Positions 26,239-38,749 are shown, counted from the stretch's first letter. The stretch: 64,000 nt of DNA from Devosia aquimaris (GCF_020169335.1 NZ_JAIEZN010000001.1:1195426-1259425), one strand, 5' to 3'. The notes: generated from the letters alone by a model not told the origin. Program-made: numbers and translations.

Positions 26239-27441
26239 TCAGAAGGCGTCGATCACCAATGCCTCGACGACTGCGCCGGCCGGCTGGCCGGGATCATGCT
26301 CGGGCTGGACGATCAGCAGGTCTGCCGCGGCGAGCGAGGACGTATGCCCGCTGTCGGTCTGGCTGATCGGCCGGGCCATGGGGCCCGATGGTGTATGCAC
26401 AAGCTCGGCGCGCATGAAGTGGCGCCTTGCGGTGTTGGCCGGCGTCGCGCCGGCCAGCGGCAGATGCCAGACCGGCTGCGGGGCAAGGCCCAGCCAGGCG
26501 CGCAGCGCCGGCTTGATGAAGACTATCGCCGTGACCATGGCCGAGACGGGGTTACCCGGCAGGCCGAAGACCAGCGTCTTGCCGCGGGTGCCGAACATCA
26601 GTGGCTTGCCCGGCCGCATGTTGATGCGCCAGAAATCCAGCGTCACCCCGAGGTCGAGCAGGATCTCCTGCACGATGTCATGCTCGCCGACACTGGCGCC
26701 GCCGGTGGTGATGACCACATCGGGCTCAGTGGCAAAGATGGCTTCGAGCTTGGCCCTGAGCTCGGCGCGATCATCGCGGGCGATGCCGTGGTCGGCGATG
26801 GACTCGGCATAGGGGGCGAGCAGTGGCGCCAGGCCAAAACTGTTCGACGCGATAATCTGGTCGGGCCCCAATACGGCGCCCGGCAGTTCGAGTTCGTCGC
26901 CGGTGGCCAGCAGCGCAATCCGGGGGCGCCGGGCGACCGAGAGTTCAGGCGCATTGGCGGCGGCGGCCACGGCCAGTTGCATGGCGGTGAGGCGAGTGCC
27001 CGGCTCAAGCAGGCGCTGCCCGCGGGCAAAATCACTGCCCAGGGGGCGGACGCTGCGGCCCGGCTGCGGCTGGCTGGAAAAGCGGACCAGATCGCCCTCG
27101 GGCTGAGCCTCTTCCTGCATGATGACGGCATCAGCGCCGGCGGGCAGGGGCGCACCCGTGAAAATGCGCACGGTTTCGCCCGCGCCAACACTGCCGGCAA
27201 AGCCGGCGCCGGCCTGAGCCATGCCGATCCGGCGCAGGGCATGACCCGGGACGATGTCGGCGGCGCGCACGGCATAGCCATCCATGGCGCTGGCGGAAAA
27301 CGGCGGCTGGTCATGCCCGGCCAGCAAGGGCGCAAACAGCACGCGACCGGCGGCCTCGGCCAGGGGCACGGCTTCGCCTCGCGAGGCCGGCACCCGCGCC
27401 AGAATGGCGGCTATGGCGTCCTCGACCGGCAACAGGCTCAT
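26239..27441 (-). CDS. moeA: Molybdopterin molybdenumtransferase MoeA
   Basis: A 400-residue enzyme that inserts molybdate into adenylated molybdopterin. Motifs: [14 protein letters not shown] near the N-terminus, [31 protein letters not shown] and [12 protein letters not shown] near residue 300. The ATG at 27441 overlaps the moaC stop by four bases (ATGA), so it is translationally coupled. Together with moaC it serves molybdenum cofactor synthesis. Confidence 0.95.
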   Translation of the reverse strand: MSLLPVEDAIAAILARVPASRGEAVPLAEAAGRVLFAPLLAGHDQPPFSASAMDGYAVRAADIVPGHALRRIGMAQAGAGFAGSVGAGETVRIFTGAPLPAGADAVIMQEEAQPEGDLVRFSSQPQPGRSVRPLGSDFARGQRLLEPGTRLTAMQLAVAAAANAPELSVARRPRIALLATGDELELPGAVLGPDQIIASNSFGLAPLLAPYAESIADHGIARDDRAELRAKLEAIFATEPDVVITTGGASVGEHDIVQEILLDLGVTLDFWRINMRPGKPLMFGTRGKTLVFGLPGNPVSAMVTAIVFIKPALRAWLGLAPQPVWHLPLAGATPANTARRHFMRAELVHTPSGPMARPISQTDSGHTSSLAAADLLIVQPEHDPGQPAGAVVEALVIDAF

Positions 27442-27929
27442 GACGCGTCCGCATCGTCGCGATGAAAGTCGCCCGATTTGCCGCCCGATTTTTCCATCAG
27501 GCACACATCGGTCACGACCATGGCGCGGTCGATGGCCTTGGCCATGTCGTAGAGTGTGAGCGCGGCGGTCGAGGCCGCAACCAGCGCTTCCATTTCGACG
27601 CCGGTCTGGCCCGTGGTCTCCGCCGTCGCGGCGATCAGGATGGCGTCGTCGCCCTGTTGGGTCAGCTCGACGCTGACCTTGGTCAGCGCAATGGGGTGGC
27701 ACAGCGGGATCAGCTCGGAAGTCTTCTTGGCGGCCATGATGCCGGCGATGCGGGCAACGGCCAGGGCATCGCCCTTCTTCAGTCCACCGCCCATGATGGT
27801 GGCGATGGTCGCCGGCTGGCCGACGAGGCGCGCCTGGGCTACGGCGCGGCGACGGGTAACCGCCTTGTCACCGATATCGACGATATGGGCCTCGCCCTTG
27901 TCGTTGAGATGGGTCAGTCCACCGGCCAT
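27438..27929 (-). CDS. moaC: Cyclic pyranopterin monophosphate synthase MoaC
   Basis: A 163-residue enzyme of the first step of molybdenum cofactor synthesis, acting with MoaA. Conserved [17 protein letters not shown] and [25 protein letters not shown] and the [15 protein letters not shown] end are present. It overlaps the trpC stop by one base (TGATG) and moeA by four. Confidence 0.96.
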   Translation of the reverse strand: MAGGLTHLNDKGEAHIVDIGDKAVTRRRAVAQARLVGQPATIATIMGGGLKKGDALAVARIAGIMAAKKTSELIPLCHPIALTKVSVELTQQGDDAILIAATAETTGQTGVEMEALVAASTAALTLYDMAKAIDRAMVVTDVCLMEKSGGKSGDFHRDDADAS

Positions 27930-28741
27930 CAGCGGGCGGCCTGCGGCGCACCCATGAGCAGCGCGCGGGTCGCAGCGGCCACGTCCTCATGCCGCATCAG
28001 GCTCTCGCCGACCAGGAATGTGCCAATGCCGGCCTCCTGATCGAGCTTGACCAGATCGTCATGACCGCCGATGCCGCTTTCGCTGACCAGCAGCGTGCCC
28101 TTGGGCACGCCGACCGCCAGGTTGATCGAGGTCTGCAGCGTCGTCTCGAACGTGCGCAGATTGCGGTTGTTGATGCCGATGAACCCGGCGCCCAAGGCCA
28201 GAGCCCGGTCGAGCTCGAGCTGGTTGTGCACCTCGACCAGGGCATCCATCTTCCATTCCTCGGCCGCGTCGAGCAGATAGCGCGCCACATCGTCGCCCAC
28301 GGCATCGAGAATAATCAGGATGCAGTCGGCGCCCCAGGCGCGGGCCTCGGCCACCTGATAGGTCTCGAACAGAAAGTCCTTGCGCAGCACGGGGAGCTGC
28401 GTGGCCGCGCGGGCCTCGATCAGATAGCTGGGCGAGCCCTGAAAGCTCGGCCGGTCGGTGAGCACCGAGAGGCACGCGGCGCCAGCCATTTCATAGCTGC
28501 GGGCGATCTCGGCCGGGTTGAAATCGGCGCGGATCAAGCCCTTGGAGGGGCTGGCCTTCTTCACTTCGGCGATCAAGGCATATTGCCCGGCGGCGCGCTT
28601 GGCCTTGATGGCTTTGACGAAGCCGCGCGGGGCGGGCTGGTCATGGGCCTGCGCCACCACCTCGGCCCAGGGCCGCATGGCCTTGGCCGCGGCGATCTCC
28701 TCGCGCTTGTACTGCTCGATCTGCTTGAGAATATCGGTCAT
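27929..28741 (-). CDS. trpC: Indole-3-glycerol phosphate synthase
   Basis: A 270-residue single-domain TrpC barrel, converting carboxyphenylamino-deoxyribulose phosphate to indole glycerol phosphate. Catalytic lysine motif [12 protein letters not shown], phosphate-binding ESGIGG near the C-terminus and the core [11 protein letters not shown] are intact. Overlaps trpD by four bases (ATGA). Confidence 0.96.
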   Translation of the reverse strand: MTDILKQIEQYKREEIAAAKAMRPWAEVVAQAHDQPAPRGFVKAIKAKRAAGQYALIAEVKKASPSKGLIRADFNPAEIARSYEMAGAACLSVLTDRPSFQGSPSYLIEARAATQLPVLRKDFLFETYQVAEARAWGADCILIILDAVGDDVARYLLDAAEEWKMDALVEVHNQLELDRALALGAGFIGINNRNLRTFETTLQTSINLAVGVPKGTLLVSESGIGGHDDLVKLDQEAGIGTFLVGESLMRHEDVAAATRALLMGAPQAAR

Positions 28742-29757
28742 GCCTGTCGTCCGTTCGATACCGCCACCAGCCGGGCGAGTGTGTCCTTGGCCTTGCCGCT
28801 GTCGATGACCTCGCGTGCCATGGCAATGCCGTCTTCGATTGTGGTGACCTTGTCCGCCACCAAAAGGGCCGCCGCGCTGTTCAGCAGCACGATGTCGCGG
28901 TAGGCGCTGGGCTTGCCATCGAGCAGGGCGTGCATCGCAACAGCGTTGTCGGCCGGATCGCCGCCGCGCAGATCGTCCAGCGTTGCCCGCGGCAGGCCAA
29001 ACTGCTCGGGCGTGATTTCAAAGGTGGTCAGGCTCCCGCCCTCGATCTGGGCGACATGGGTCGGCCCGGTCGTGGTGATTTCATCCAGCCCGTCGCTACC
29101 ATGCACAACCCAGGCCTTGATGGCGCGATTGGCGAGCAGCGCTGCCGCTACCGGCTCGACCCAGCGCTCATCATAGACGCCCAGCAGATAGCGGCGAACG
29201 CCAGCTGGATTGGACTGAGGGCCAAGGAGGTTGAACAGCGTTCGCGTGCCGAGCTCAGCGCGCGAGGGGCCGACATGGCGCATGGCCGGATGATGGCTGG
29301 GCGCAAACATGAAGCCGATGCCGGCGCTGCCAACGCAGGCGCCGATCTCGGTCGGGGTGAGGTCGAGCTTGACGCCCAGGGCCTCCAGCACCTGTGAGGC
29401 GCCAGACTTGGACGACAGCGCGCGATTGCCATGCTTGGCCACCGGAACCCCTGAGGCGGCAACGACAATGGCGCTGGCCGTGGAAATATTGAGCGTACCA
29501 GCGCCGTCCCCGCCAGTGCCAACGATGTCGATGGCCCCCTCGGGCGCGGTCACCGGCACCATTTGTTCACGCAAGATGGAAACGGCGGCAGCGATCTCCA
29601 CCACAGTCTCGCCCTTGACGCGCATGCCCATCAGGAAGGCGCCGATCTGGCTGGGGGTGGCTTCGCCGGCCATGATGATGCGCATGACGCCGCGCATTTC
29701 CTCGCCGGTCAGATCGCGACCGTCGGCGATCTTGCTCAGGGCTTGCTTGATGTCCAT
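28738..29757 (-). CDS. trpD: Anthranilate phosphoribosyltransferase
   Basis: A 339-residue enzyme attaching phosphoribosyl to anthranilate. The glycine-rich PRPP site [15 protein letters not shown], the [21 protein letters not shown] loop and [13 protein letters not shown] are present. Overlaps trpG by one base and trpC by four, so the four-gene chain is tightly coupled. Confidence 0.96.
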   Translation of the reverse strand: MDIKQALSKIADGRDLTGEEMRGVMRIIMAGEATPSQIGAFLMGMRVKGETVVEIAAAVSILREQMVPVTAPEGAIDIVGTGGDGAGTLNISTASAIVVAASGVPVAKHGNRALSSKSGASQVLEALGVKLDLTPTEIGACVGSAGIGFMFAPSHHPAMRHVGPSRAELGTRTLFNLLGPQSNPAGVRRYLLGVYDERWVEPVAAALLANRAIKAWVVHGSDGLDEITTTGPTHVAQIEGGSLTTFEITPEQFGLPRATLDDLRGGDPADNAVAMHALLDGKPSAYRDIVLLNSAAALLVADKVTTIEDGIAMAREVIDSGKAKDTLARLVAVSNGRQA

Positions 29758-30356
29758 CAGGCGGCTCGCTTCTGGTTGAAGTCGCGGGCTATGGTGAGGA
29801 AGTTCTGCAGCAGGGCATGGCCATTCTCGCTGGCAATGCTCTCGGGATGGAACTGCACGCCATGGATGGGCAGCGTCTTGTGCTGCATGCCCATGATCAG
29901 GCCATCATCGGTGGTCGCGGTGACTTCGAGCACATCGGGCAGGCTTTCGCTGCGCACGATCAGCGAGTGATAGCGCGTGGCCTCGAAATCATTGTTGAGG
30001 CCGCGGAACAGGCCCTTGCCGGTATGATGGATCTTGGACGTCTTGCCATGCACCAGGTGGGGCGCGCGGATCACCTCGCCACCCAGGGCCTGGCCCATGG
30101 CCTGATGGCCCAGGCACACGCCAAGCATGGGGATCTCGCCCTTGAACCGCTCGATGGCGGCCAGGCAGATGCCAGCCTCATTGGGTGTACAGGGGCCGGG
30201 CGAGAGCACGATGGCTTCGGGCGCCATGGCGGCGATCTCATCAAGCGTGATCTTGTCGTTGCGCACGACGGTAATGTCGGCGCCCAGCTCGCCCAGGAAA
30301 TGCACGAGATTGTAGGTGAAGCTGTCGTAATTATCGATGACGAGGGTCTTGGTCAT
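29757..30356 (-). CDS. trpG: Anthranilate synthase component II (glutamine amidotransferase)
   Basis: A 199-residue class I amidotransferase supplying ammonia to TrpE. Triad Cys in [15 protein letters not shown] and His-Glu in FHPESIAS; the oxyanion loop [12 protein letters not shown] is intact. It lies 80 bases downstream of trpE; a separate TrpE and TrpG, not a fused TrpEG, is found here. It might also serve para-aminobenzoate synthesis. Confidence 0.95.
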   Translation of the reverse strand: MTKTLVIDNYDSFTYNLVHFLGELGADITVVRNDKITLDEIAAMAPEAIVLSPGPCTPNEAGICLAAIERFKGEIPMLGVCLGHQAMGQALGGEVIRAPHLVHGKTSKIHHTGKGLFRGLNNDFEATRYHSLIVRSESLPDVLEVTATTDDGLIMGMQHKTLPIHGVQFHPESIASENGHALLQNFLTIARDFNQKRAA

Positions 30357-30436
30357 TGGGCCTGTCCCTGAAAAGTGGTTCCGGTACTGTGTTCAGAACC
30401 AGCGCCGCCATCGCGATTGAAACCTGCCTGCCGCAC

Positions 30437-31954
30437 TCATTGCCCGATCCTCGCCTCGCCAGCATAGCGTAGCGCTTCCTCGGCGGCGCTGAAAAGGGCG
30501 CGGGCCTTGTTTTCGCATTCCATCTGCTCGAGTTCGGGCACGCTGTCGGCAACAATGCCGGCGCCCGACTGCACATAAAGCTTGCCGTCCTTGAGGATGG
30601 CTGTGCGCAGCACGATGCAGGTGTCCATGGTGCCGTCGGCGCCGAAATAGCCCACGCAGCCGCCATAGATGCCGCGGCGCGACTTTTCGAGCTCGTCGAT
30701 GATCTCCATGGCCCGCACTTTTGGTGCACCCGACACGGTGCCGGCGGGAAAACCGGCCGAGAGGGCGTCGACAAAGTCATATTTGGGATCGAGCACGCCC
30801 ACCACGTTGGAGACGATGTGCATGACGTGGGAATAGTATTCGAGGAAGAACTTGTCGGTGACCTTGACCGTGCCGGTCTTGGCGACACGGCCCACGTCAT
30901 TGCGGCCCAGATCAAGCAGCATCAGATGCTCGGCCAGCTCCTTGGGGTCGCTGAGCAGTTCGGCCGCCAGTTCCTGATCGCGCGTCGGGGTGGCACCGCG
31001 CTTGCGGGTGCCGGCGATCGGCCGGATGGTGACTTCACCATCCTGCACCCGCACCAGGATTTCCGGGCTCGATCCGGCCACGGCAAAGTCGCCGAAATCG
31101 AGGAAATACATGTAGGGGCTGGGATTGGTGCGGCGCAGCGCGCGATAGAGCGCGGTGGGCGGCAGGCTGAAATCGGCCGAGAAGCGCTGGCTCAGCACCA
31201 CCTGGAAGATGTCGCCGGCGGTGATGTAGTCCTTCGCCCGCGCCACCATGGCGAAATACTCGTCCTTGGAGGTGTTGCTGGTAACAGCGATGTTTTCGAG
31301 GTCGGGCAGGGCCGGGGTGGTCGGCATGGCGCGACCCAGCCGGTCAATGGCGTCATCGATCCGGCCCTGGGCGGCCTCATGGGCCTGGCGGGCCGACACG
31401 CCATGCCGCACATAGACGGGTGCAGTCAGATAGAGCTCATCCTTGAGCGTGTCGAAAATGGCCAGCAGCGACGGGCGCATCAGCACCGCCTCGGGCGTAT
31501 CGATGTCCTTGGGATTGCTGTCGGGCAGCACTTCCATATAGCGGACCATCTCATAGCCGAGATAGCCATAGACGCCCGCGGACTGCGGCGGCAGGCCGGG
31601 CGGCACCTCGATGGCACTGTCGGCGACCAGGCCCCGCAAGGCGTCCAGCGGCAGGTCGGGCAGGGGCTCGAAATGGCTGTCGCCGAGCTGGGCCGAACGA
31701 TTGATGCTGGCTGCGCCGTCCTCGACCTTGAGGATGACGTCCGGCATCAGGCCGATGATGGAATAGCGGCCGCGCACGGTGGCGTCCTGCACTGACTCGA
31801 GCAGGAAGGTGTTCTTCCGGCCCTGGGCCAGCTTGAGATAGGTGCCAACGGGCGTTTCCAGATCGGCCACGATGCGACGCCAGACGATCTGCGACTTCCC
31901 GGCATCATATTGCGCGCAGAAGTGCTGAAAATCGACGTCGACCATCGTGTTCAT
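30437..31954 (-). CDS. trpE: Anthranilate synthase component I
   Basis: A 505-residue chorismate-using enzyme. The tryptophan feedback site LLES (FLLESVQD), GTRKRG, LDLGRNDVGRV and the active region PAGTVSGAPKVRAMEII are all present, so it should be feedback regulated. The gene starts 29 bases after the ppiD stop on the same strand, leaving no room for a leader peptide attenuator; expression may therefore be tied to the ppiD transcript. Confidence 0.95.
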   Translation of the reverse strand: MNTMVDVDFQHFCAQYDAGKSQIVWRRIVADLETPVGTYLKLAQGRKNTFLLESVQDATVRGRYSIIGLMPDVILKVEDGAASINRSAQLGDSHFEPLPDLPLDALRGLVADSAIEVPPGLPPQSAGVYGYLGYEMVRYMEVLPDSNPKDIDTPEAVLMRPSLLAIFDTLKDELYLTAPVYVRHGVSARQAHEAAQGRIDDAIDRLGRAMPTTPALPDLENIAVTSNTSKDEYFAMVARAKDYITAGDIFQVVLSQRFSADFSLPPTALYRALRRTNPSPYMYFLDFGDFAVAGSSPEILVRVQDGEVTIRPIAGTRKRGATPTRDQELAAELLSDPKELAEHLMLLDLGRNDVGRVAKTGTVKVTDKFFLEYYSHVMHIVSNVVGVLDPKYDFVDALSAGFPAGTVSGAPKVRAMEIIDELEKSRRGIYGGCVGYFGADGTMDTCIVLRTAILKDGKLYVQSGAGIVADSVPELEQMECENKARALFSAAEEALRYAGEARIGQ

Positions 31955-31983
31955 ATCCGGTTTGGGGTTGGGCCGGCCTGTGC

Positions 31984-33855
31984 TTACAGGCCGGTATTGA
32001 CGGCAAGGATCTGGTTGATCGCCTGCTGGTTGATGCGGAGGCCGGCGTCGTCGCGCACGGCGGTGACGAAATCGCCATAAAGGCCGTTGCGGACTTCGTT
32101 CTCGAGGCTCTGCTTGGCATTGGCCTCCAGCCCGCCATCGGCGGCCACAACGTCCACGACCTGGAAGACGACATATTCGCCCGCCTGGCTGACCGACGAG
32201 CCGTGGTGTTTGGCGTCGCCGGCAAAGGCAGCGGCGGCAACAGTGGCATCGATCGTCCCGTCTTCGGCGCCGAAGCGGGTGAAGGGCGAGCTGAGCTGGG
32301 GGAAGAGGTTGTAGGTCGCGGCGACATCGGCCAGCGGCGTGCCGGCATCGAGCTTGGCCACGGCATCGGCACTGGCCGCCAGCAGAGCATTGTTGCTGCG
32401 CTCGGTGGTGATGGCCGTGACAACATCGTCGCGCACCTCGTCCAGCGTCTGGTCGCGGGCGGGGTCGATGGCGGTCAGATCGAAATAGAGATTGCCGCTG
32501 CCGGCCAGGGGAATGGCTGACGTCAGCTGGCCCTGTTCGGCCTTGAAGATGGCCTGGCTTACGCGCGGCACGTCGGCGCTGTCCAGGTCGGGCACCACGC
32601 TTAGCTCACCGCCGGCGGCTGTGACCTTGGCTTCGTAGATGGGCAGGCCAAAGCGCTGGGCGATCTCGCTCAGCGGGCGGAAAGCGGCGCGCAGTTCCTC
32701 GATCTGGTCCTGCACATCGGCGATCTCGTTGCGGGCCTGCACGCGGGCAAGGTCCTGGGCAATCTGCGGGCCGGCTTCTTCCAGCGTGGGAACGCCGCCA
32801 GCTTCGATGGCCGAGACGTGCACGGCGCGCTTGCCGGCGACGCCATCGATGACGGTGAAGGCACCATCGGCCAGGCCAAAGGCGGCCGTGGCAAGGTTGG
32901 CATCATTGATGTCAGCCTGGGCCAGCGTGCCCAGATCCGTCGCGGTCAGGCCATTGTCGGCCACCAGCGTCTCAAACGGCGTCCCTGCGGCCTGGCCGGC
33001 CTCGAAAGCCGTGACCTGGGCGTCGTTGAGTACGACCTGCTGAATGGTGCGGCGCTCGGCCTTGGTCAGATTGGCCTTTGTGCGCTCGTATTCGGCGGCA
33101 ATGGCCTCGGGCGTAATGACCTTGGTCGCGGCCAGGTCCGCCGGCGACAGGCGCAGCATCTGCACGGTGCGGGTCTCGACGGTGCGGAACTCAGCCTGAT
33201 GATCCTTGAGATAGGTCGCCAGCTCATCTTCGGTCGGCGCCGCAGGCGCCGGCAGGTTCGCATCCGTCAGCACGAAATAGTCGATCGTGCGCTGATCGGC
33301 GGCATAGCGGTTGATCAGGCTCGAGGCGGTGCTGCTGAGCGGGGTATCGCCGAACAGGCTCAGAATCAGCTGCTGGCGACGCGCCGCATCGCGCTGGTCA
33401 TCGAAATACTCGGCCTCGGTAAAGCCGCTGCGCGCCAGCACCTGCTTGAAGGTGGTGGGATCAAAATTGCCCAGCGTGCCCTGGAAAGCGGGGTCTTGCC
33501 GCAGCATTTCGCTGAGCTTCTTGTCAGACGCGCCCAGGCCGAACTGATCGGCCATCTGGTCGAGCGCCGCGTCCTGCGCCAGATCTTGCAGCACCAGGGA
33601 GGGAATGCCGAAATTGACGGCCTGCTCGGTCGTCGGCATCTGGCCGATCTGCTGGGCCACCTGGTTGAGCTGGGCCTGGTAGGCGCGCTGGAAGCTCCGC
33701 AGCGAGATGTCCTGATTGCCCACCTTGCCAACCGAAGTTGTGTTCAGGCCACCAACCACATTGTTGACGCCAAAGCCGGCTATGCCCACCAAAAGGAACG
33801 CACCCATGACTTTGCCGGGCCAGGATTTTGCAAAACCGCGCAAACTATCGAGCAT
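31984..33855 (-). CDS. ppiD: PpiD-like membrane-anchored periplasmic peptidyl-prolyl isomerase
   Basis: A 623-residue protein with a short cytoplasmic start and one membrane anchor (about 15-35, KVMGAFLLVGIAGFGVNNVVGG), then a SurA/PpiD chaperone-like N-domain with long helices and a parvulin-type region in the middle (SLYRTVERRTIQQV analog near 250-270 and following), and a C-terminal helical part. Parvulin active-site residues are not well kept, so chaperone function may dominate, as in E. coli PpiD. It sits divergent from tpiA and heads the trpE chain, an arrangement common in this order. Confidence 0.85.
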   Translation of the reverse strand: MLDSLRGFAKSWPGKVMGAFLLVGIAGFGVNNVVGGLNTTSVGKVGNQDISLRSFQRAYQAQLNQVAQQIGQMPTTEQAVNFGIPSLVLQDLAQDAALDQMADQFGLGASDKKLSEMLRQDPAFQGTLGNFDPTTFKQVLARSGFTEAEYFDDQRDAARRQQLILSLFGDTPLSSTASSLINRYAADQRTIDYFVLTDANLPAPAAPTEDELATYLKDHQAEFRTVETRTVQMLRLSPADLAATKVITPEAIAAEYERTKANLTKAERRTIQQVVLNDAQVTAFEAGQAAGTPFETLVADNGLTATDLGTLAQADINDANLATAAFGLADGAFTVIDGVAGKRAVHVSAIEAGGVPTLEEAGPQIAQDLARVQARNEIADVQDQIEELRAAFRPLSEIAQRFGLPIYEAKVTAAGGELSVVPDLDSADVPRVSQAIFKAEQGQLTSAIPLAGSGNLYFDLTAIDPARDQTLDEVRDDVVTAITTERSNNALLAASADAVAKLDAGTPLADVAATYNLFPQLSSPFTRFGAEDGTIDATVAAAAFAGDAKHHGSSVSQAGEYVVFQVVDVVAADGGLEANAKQSLENEVRNGLYGDFVTAVRDDAGLRINQQAINQILAVNTGL

Positions 33856-33979
33856 ATCGGACGTTCCGTTTCAGAGACTTGAGCCTTTACCACAGCGTGG
33901 GCAGGGCATTAGTAATCCATTTTGACAGCCGGGGTTAGGGCAATCCCAGTTCCGGTGCAAGAGGCAGGAGTAGCAAACA

Positions 33980-34735
33980 GTGACCACGTCAATTTCGCCG
34001 CTGATCGCGGGGAACTGGAAAATGAACGGACTGCGGGGGGCCTTGGACGAGATTTCGACGCTCGCCGGACTACTCACCACCGGTGAATCGCCACGTGCGC
34101 TGGTGGTCATCTGCCCGCCGGCGACGATCCTCTCCGAAGTGTGCCAGCTGGGCGCCACCTCGGGCATTCTGGCCGGTGGCCAGGATTGCCATTCCCAGGC
34201 TGCGGGCGCCCACACCGGCGATATCTCGGCCAGCATGCTCGCTGACGCCGGCGCGCAATATGTGATTGTTGGCCATTCCGAACGCCGCGCCGACCATGGC
34301 GAAACCGACGCATTGGTGCGCGCCAAGGCCGAGCAGGCCATCGGCGCCGGCCTCAAGCCGATCATCTGCGTGGGTGAAACCGAGGCCCAGCGCGACAGCG
34401 GCCAGGCCGAATCCGTGGTGGCCGAACAGCTCACCGGTTCGGTGCCCGACGCCGCCGGCGTTCACGAGGTTATCATCGCCTATGAGCCCATCTGGGCCAT
34501 CGGCACCGGGCGTACACCCACCATTGACGACATTACCCGCATGCATGCCAGCATTCGCCAGCAGCTGGTGTCGCGCTTCCCCGAAACGGGCATGAGCATC
34601 CGCATTCTCTATGGCGGATCGCTCAAGCCGCAGAACGCACGCGAGATCCTGTCGGTGGACAATGTCAACGGCGGCCTGGTCGGTGGCGCCAGCCTCTTGG
34701 CAAAGGACTTCTACACCATTATCTCCGCCGTCTAG
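33980..34735 (+). CDS. tpiA: Triosephosphate isomerase
   Basis: A 251-residue glycolytic barrel. Asn12 and Lys14 (AGNWKMNG), catalytic His in VIVGHSERR and Glu in [14 protein letters not shown], and the phosphate loop [10 protein letters not shown] are all present. The GTG start at 33980 follows CAGGAG. Followed by secG and pyrG on the same strand. Confidence 0.97.
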   Translation: MTTSISPLIAGNWKMNGLRGALDEISTLAGLLTTGESPRALVVICPPATILSEVCQLGATSGILAGGQDCHSQAAGAHTGDISASMLADAGAQYVIVGHSERRADHGETDALVRAKAEQAIGAGLKPIICVGETEAQRDSGQAESVVAEQLTGSVPDAAGVHEVIIAYEPIWAIGTGRTPTIDDITRMHASIRQQLVSRFPETGMSIRILYGGSLKPQNAREILSVDNVNGGLVGGASLLAKDFYTIISAV

Positions 34736-34842
34736 GCAATGACGACCCGAGGCCGGCCGGAAAATCCGCCCGGCCTCTGGCAATTGCGACCTGAGGCGTG
34801 TATGACGCGCCATCTTTTGACAGACCAATAGACTGAGACACG

Positions 34843-35409
34843 ATGGCGAACGTCCTGATTGTGGCCTATCTGCTGATCGTCCTGGCGCTGATTGTGGTGA
34901 TCCTGCTGCAGCGTTCCGAGGGCGGCGCACTGGGCATTGGCGGTGGTGGTGGCGGCGGCGGCTTCATGACCGCGCGCGGCTCGGCGAACCTGCTGACCCG
35001 CACCACGGCGATCCTGGCCACGCTGTTTTTTGCCACGGCCATTGGCCTGACGATTCTGAGCGAACTTGACCGCGGCACCACCAGCATCATCGATGGTGCA
35101 GTGACCACGCCGGACGGCACCGCGCCGGGTAGCGTGCTGGATGCGCTCAATTCCCTGCAGGGCGACAGCACCGCTGACCTGCCTGTACCCGCGTCCAATT
35201 CGACCACCACGACCCCGGCCAGCGATACGCCGGCCGCGCCGACCACCGATGCCACCACGGCGCCGGCGGCCAGCACCGCTGCACCTGCTGCCGACACCGC
35301 GACCCCGGCGCCCGAGGCGCAAGCTGCGCCTGCAGCCGACGCGCCGGCTGCCAGCGGCACCGACGCCGCTCCGGCCCCCGCCGAGACGCCGGCGGCGCCG
35401 ACCAACTAA
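34843..35409 (+). CDS. secG: Preprotein translocase subunit SecG with long Ala/Pro/Thr tail
   Basis: A 188-residue protein: the first 75 residues are SecG proper (two membrane segments, LLQRSEGGALGIGGG between them, then TRTTAILATLFFATAIGLTIL). Residues 80-188 are a low-complexity Ala/Pro/Thr/Ser tail, longer than in E. coli (about 110 residues in total). SecG assists SecYE in protein export. The tail may be disordered on the periplasmic side. Confidence 0.92.
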   Translation: MANVLIVAYLLIVLALIVVILLQRSEGGALGIGGGGGGGGFMTARGSANLLTRTTAILATLFFATAIGLTILSELDRGTTSIIDGAVTTPDGTAPGSVLDALNSLQGDSTADLPVPASNSTTTTPASDTPAAPTTDATTAPAASTAAPAADTATPAPEAQAAPAADAPAASGTDAAPAPAETPAAPTN

Positions 35410-35433
35410 CCGCCGCAAGGCGAGACCAAAGAG

Positions 35434-35462
35434 GGGGATGGAAACATCCCCTTCTTCTTTTT
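35434..35462 (+). terminator. Rho-independent terminator after secG
   Basis: Arms GGGGATG and CATCCCC around a GAAA tetraloop, followed by TTCTTCTTTTT. Classic form. A second inverted repeat GTAGAGC/GCTCTAC follows directly before pyrG (35464-35487 area) and may be part of its leader. Confidence 0.85.
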
Positions 35463-35514
35463 GTGTAGAGCGGCTTGGCGGCTCTACGAATCGATGCTGA
35501 TGTGATTAAGGTGA

Positions 35515-37148
<1,634 letters not shown>

Positions 37149-37149
<1 letters not shown>

Positions 37150-37658
37150 TGCACATCCGCACGGAGCGCCTGCTGCTCCGGCGGCCCAGGGCGGGTGATC
37201 TCGACGCCTTCTTCGAGATCACCGGCAATCCGCTTGCCATGCGCTATTGGTCGACGCTGCCGCATGCCGATGTGTCGGTGACGCGCACCTGGCTGGACAA
37301 TATGCTGGCCCGCGAGGCCACCGGCGGCCAGCACTTTGCCATCGAACTCGATGGCAAAGTGATCGGCGAAGTGGGCGCCGGGCGGTTGCCCGATTTCGGC
37401 TTCATCCTCCACCCCGATGTCTGGGGCAGGGGCTTTGCCACAGAGGCCTCCAGGGCCGCCATCGCCCATATCTTTGCCGTCACCGATACGCCGGACCTGA
37501 GGGCCGATGTCGACCCGCGCAATGCCGCCTCGCTGGCGGTGCTGGCCCGGCTCGGCTTTGTCGAGACCGGCCGGGCCGCGCATACCTTTCTGCTCGGCGA
37601 GGAATGGTGCGACAGCATCTATCTGACGCTGGAGCGGCCCGCTGCGGAGCGCGCCTAG
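37149..37658 (+). CDS. GNAT-family N-acetyltransferase (RimJ/RimL type)
   Basis: A 169-residue GNAT protein: start MHIRTERLLLRRPRAGDLDAFFEI, RimJ-type core FGFILHPDVWGRGFATEASRA and C-terminal VLARLGFVETGRAAHTFLLGEEWCDSIYL. It acts on an amino group with acetyl-CoA; substrate unknown. The GTG start overlaps the pyrG stop (TAGTG). Confidence 0.85.
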
Positions 37659-37661
37659 AGC

Positions 37662-38351
37662 TCAGGCGCCGGCGTCGAGGCGCTTGCGCAAGGCCGTCAT
37701 CGACATCGACAGCGCGCCACCCGGATCCTGCTTGCGCCAATAGCCAATGCCCTGCTTGCCACTGACTTCGTGGTGGCCCAGCACATAGCGGTTGTCGAAG
37801 ACATTGGGCTTGTTGCTCTTGAGCCAGAGCAGCAGCCGGATCAGGGCCTCTTCCTGCTCTTCGGTATAGGCCTTGTACAGGCCCGTGGGGCAGCCATAGT
37901 CCGCCTCGGTCACCTTGCGCGTCTGATCGGCTGGATAGGTCTTGCCGAACCAGCTCTTGCGATTGGAGTCCAGCAGGCCGGCGCCGCACACCTCGATGCC
38001 TACCAGCTTGGAGCTGACACTTGATCCCAGCCCGGGCCAATGCGACTCGCCGGCGTGATAACCCCATTCGTCGAGCGGGAAGGACTGGTAGATCTTGCCG
38101 GTCGGGCCGATGACGAAGAAGCAGTAGCCCTGTTGCCGGCCCCAGGACAGCGTGCCGCGCGCATCGTCCTCGCTCTGGTCATGCCCGGCCGTGTAGTGGA
38201 CGATGGCGCCGACCGGATAGTGATTGGCATATTTGCCCCGGGTCTTCATCAGTGGCGTCACCGCCTCGGCCAGCGGATACCACAGCATTCCCGCGCCGCT
38301 TTCGCGCACGGATGGGCGAATGGGCTCGCCGGCCATAAACTCTTCCGTCAT
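37662..38351 (-). CDS. N-acetylmuramoyl-L-alanine amidase (type 2/PGRP fold)
   Basis: A 229-residue zinc amidase. Zinc-ligand positions are HYTAGH (near 60), WGYHAGES and YVLGHHEVSG; the fold also has FVIGPTGKIYQSFPLDEWG. No signal peptide is seen, so it may be cytoplasmic (peptidoglycan recycling), phage-derived, or exported another way. Start at 38351 (MTEEFMAGEP) has GGGAGAGG upstream. Convergent with the acetyltransferase gene, three bases apart. Confidence 0.8.
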   Translation of the reverse strand: MTEEFMAGEPIRPSVRESGAGMLWYPLAEAVTPLMKTRGKYANHYPVGAIVHYTAGHDQSEDDARGTLSWGRQQGYCFFVIGPTGKIYQSFPLDEWGYHAGESHWPGLGSSVSSKLVGIEVCGAGLLDSNRKSWFGKTYPADQTRKVTEADYGCPTGLYKAYTEEQEEALIRLLLWLKSNKPNVFDNRYVLGHHEVSGKQGIGYWRKQDPGGALSMSMTALRKRLDAGA

Positions 38352-38539
38352 CTCAGCCTCTCCCGGGACACCATGTCCCCCTGAGGCAGTCAAGGCCGGT
38401 CCGGCATGGTCCGCAATTGGTACAACTCCCCGTCAGCACACCGGAAAACTACCGATGTCTTTCCCGGATCGCGGCCGGCGGACTTGGCCGCGACCTGTGC
38501 TGCGTGTTAGCCAGAGAGCACCCCAAGCCGGAGCCAACC

Positions 38540-38746
38540 ATGGCCGAGATCATCAACCTGCGCATGGCGCGCAAGCACAAGGCCCGGGCCGACAAAGAGG
38601 CGCAGGCCGAGCAGAACCGCATCGCGTTTGGCCGCACCAAGGCGGAAAAACAGCAGACGGCGGCTGAAAAGGCACTCGCGCAAAAGCGCATCGACGGCCA
38701 TCGCCGCGACGACACCGATGCACACAAAAAGACGACGGAGGACTAG
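38540..38746 (+). CDS. DUF4169 small protein
   Basis: A 68-residue, highly charged, mostly helical protein starting MAEIINLRMARKHKAR, the DUF4169 signature common in alphaproteobacteria. Function unknown; probable nucleic-acid or ribosome association is only a guess from the charge. Three bases precede the next gene's start. Confidence 0.85.
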   Translation: MAEIINLRMARKHKARADKEAQAEQNRIAFGRTKAEKQQTAAEKALAQKRIDGHRRDDTDAHKKTTED

Positions 38747-38749
38747 GCC

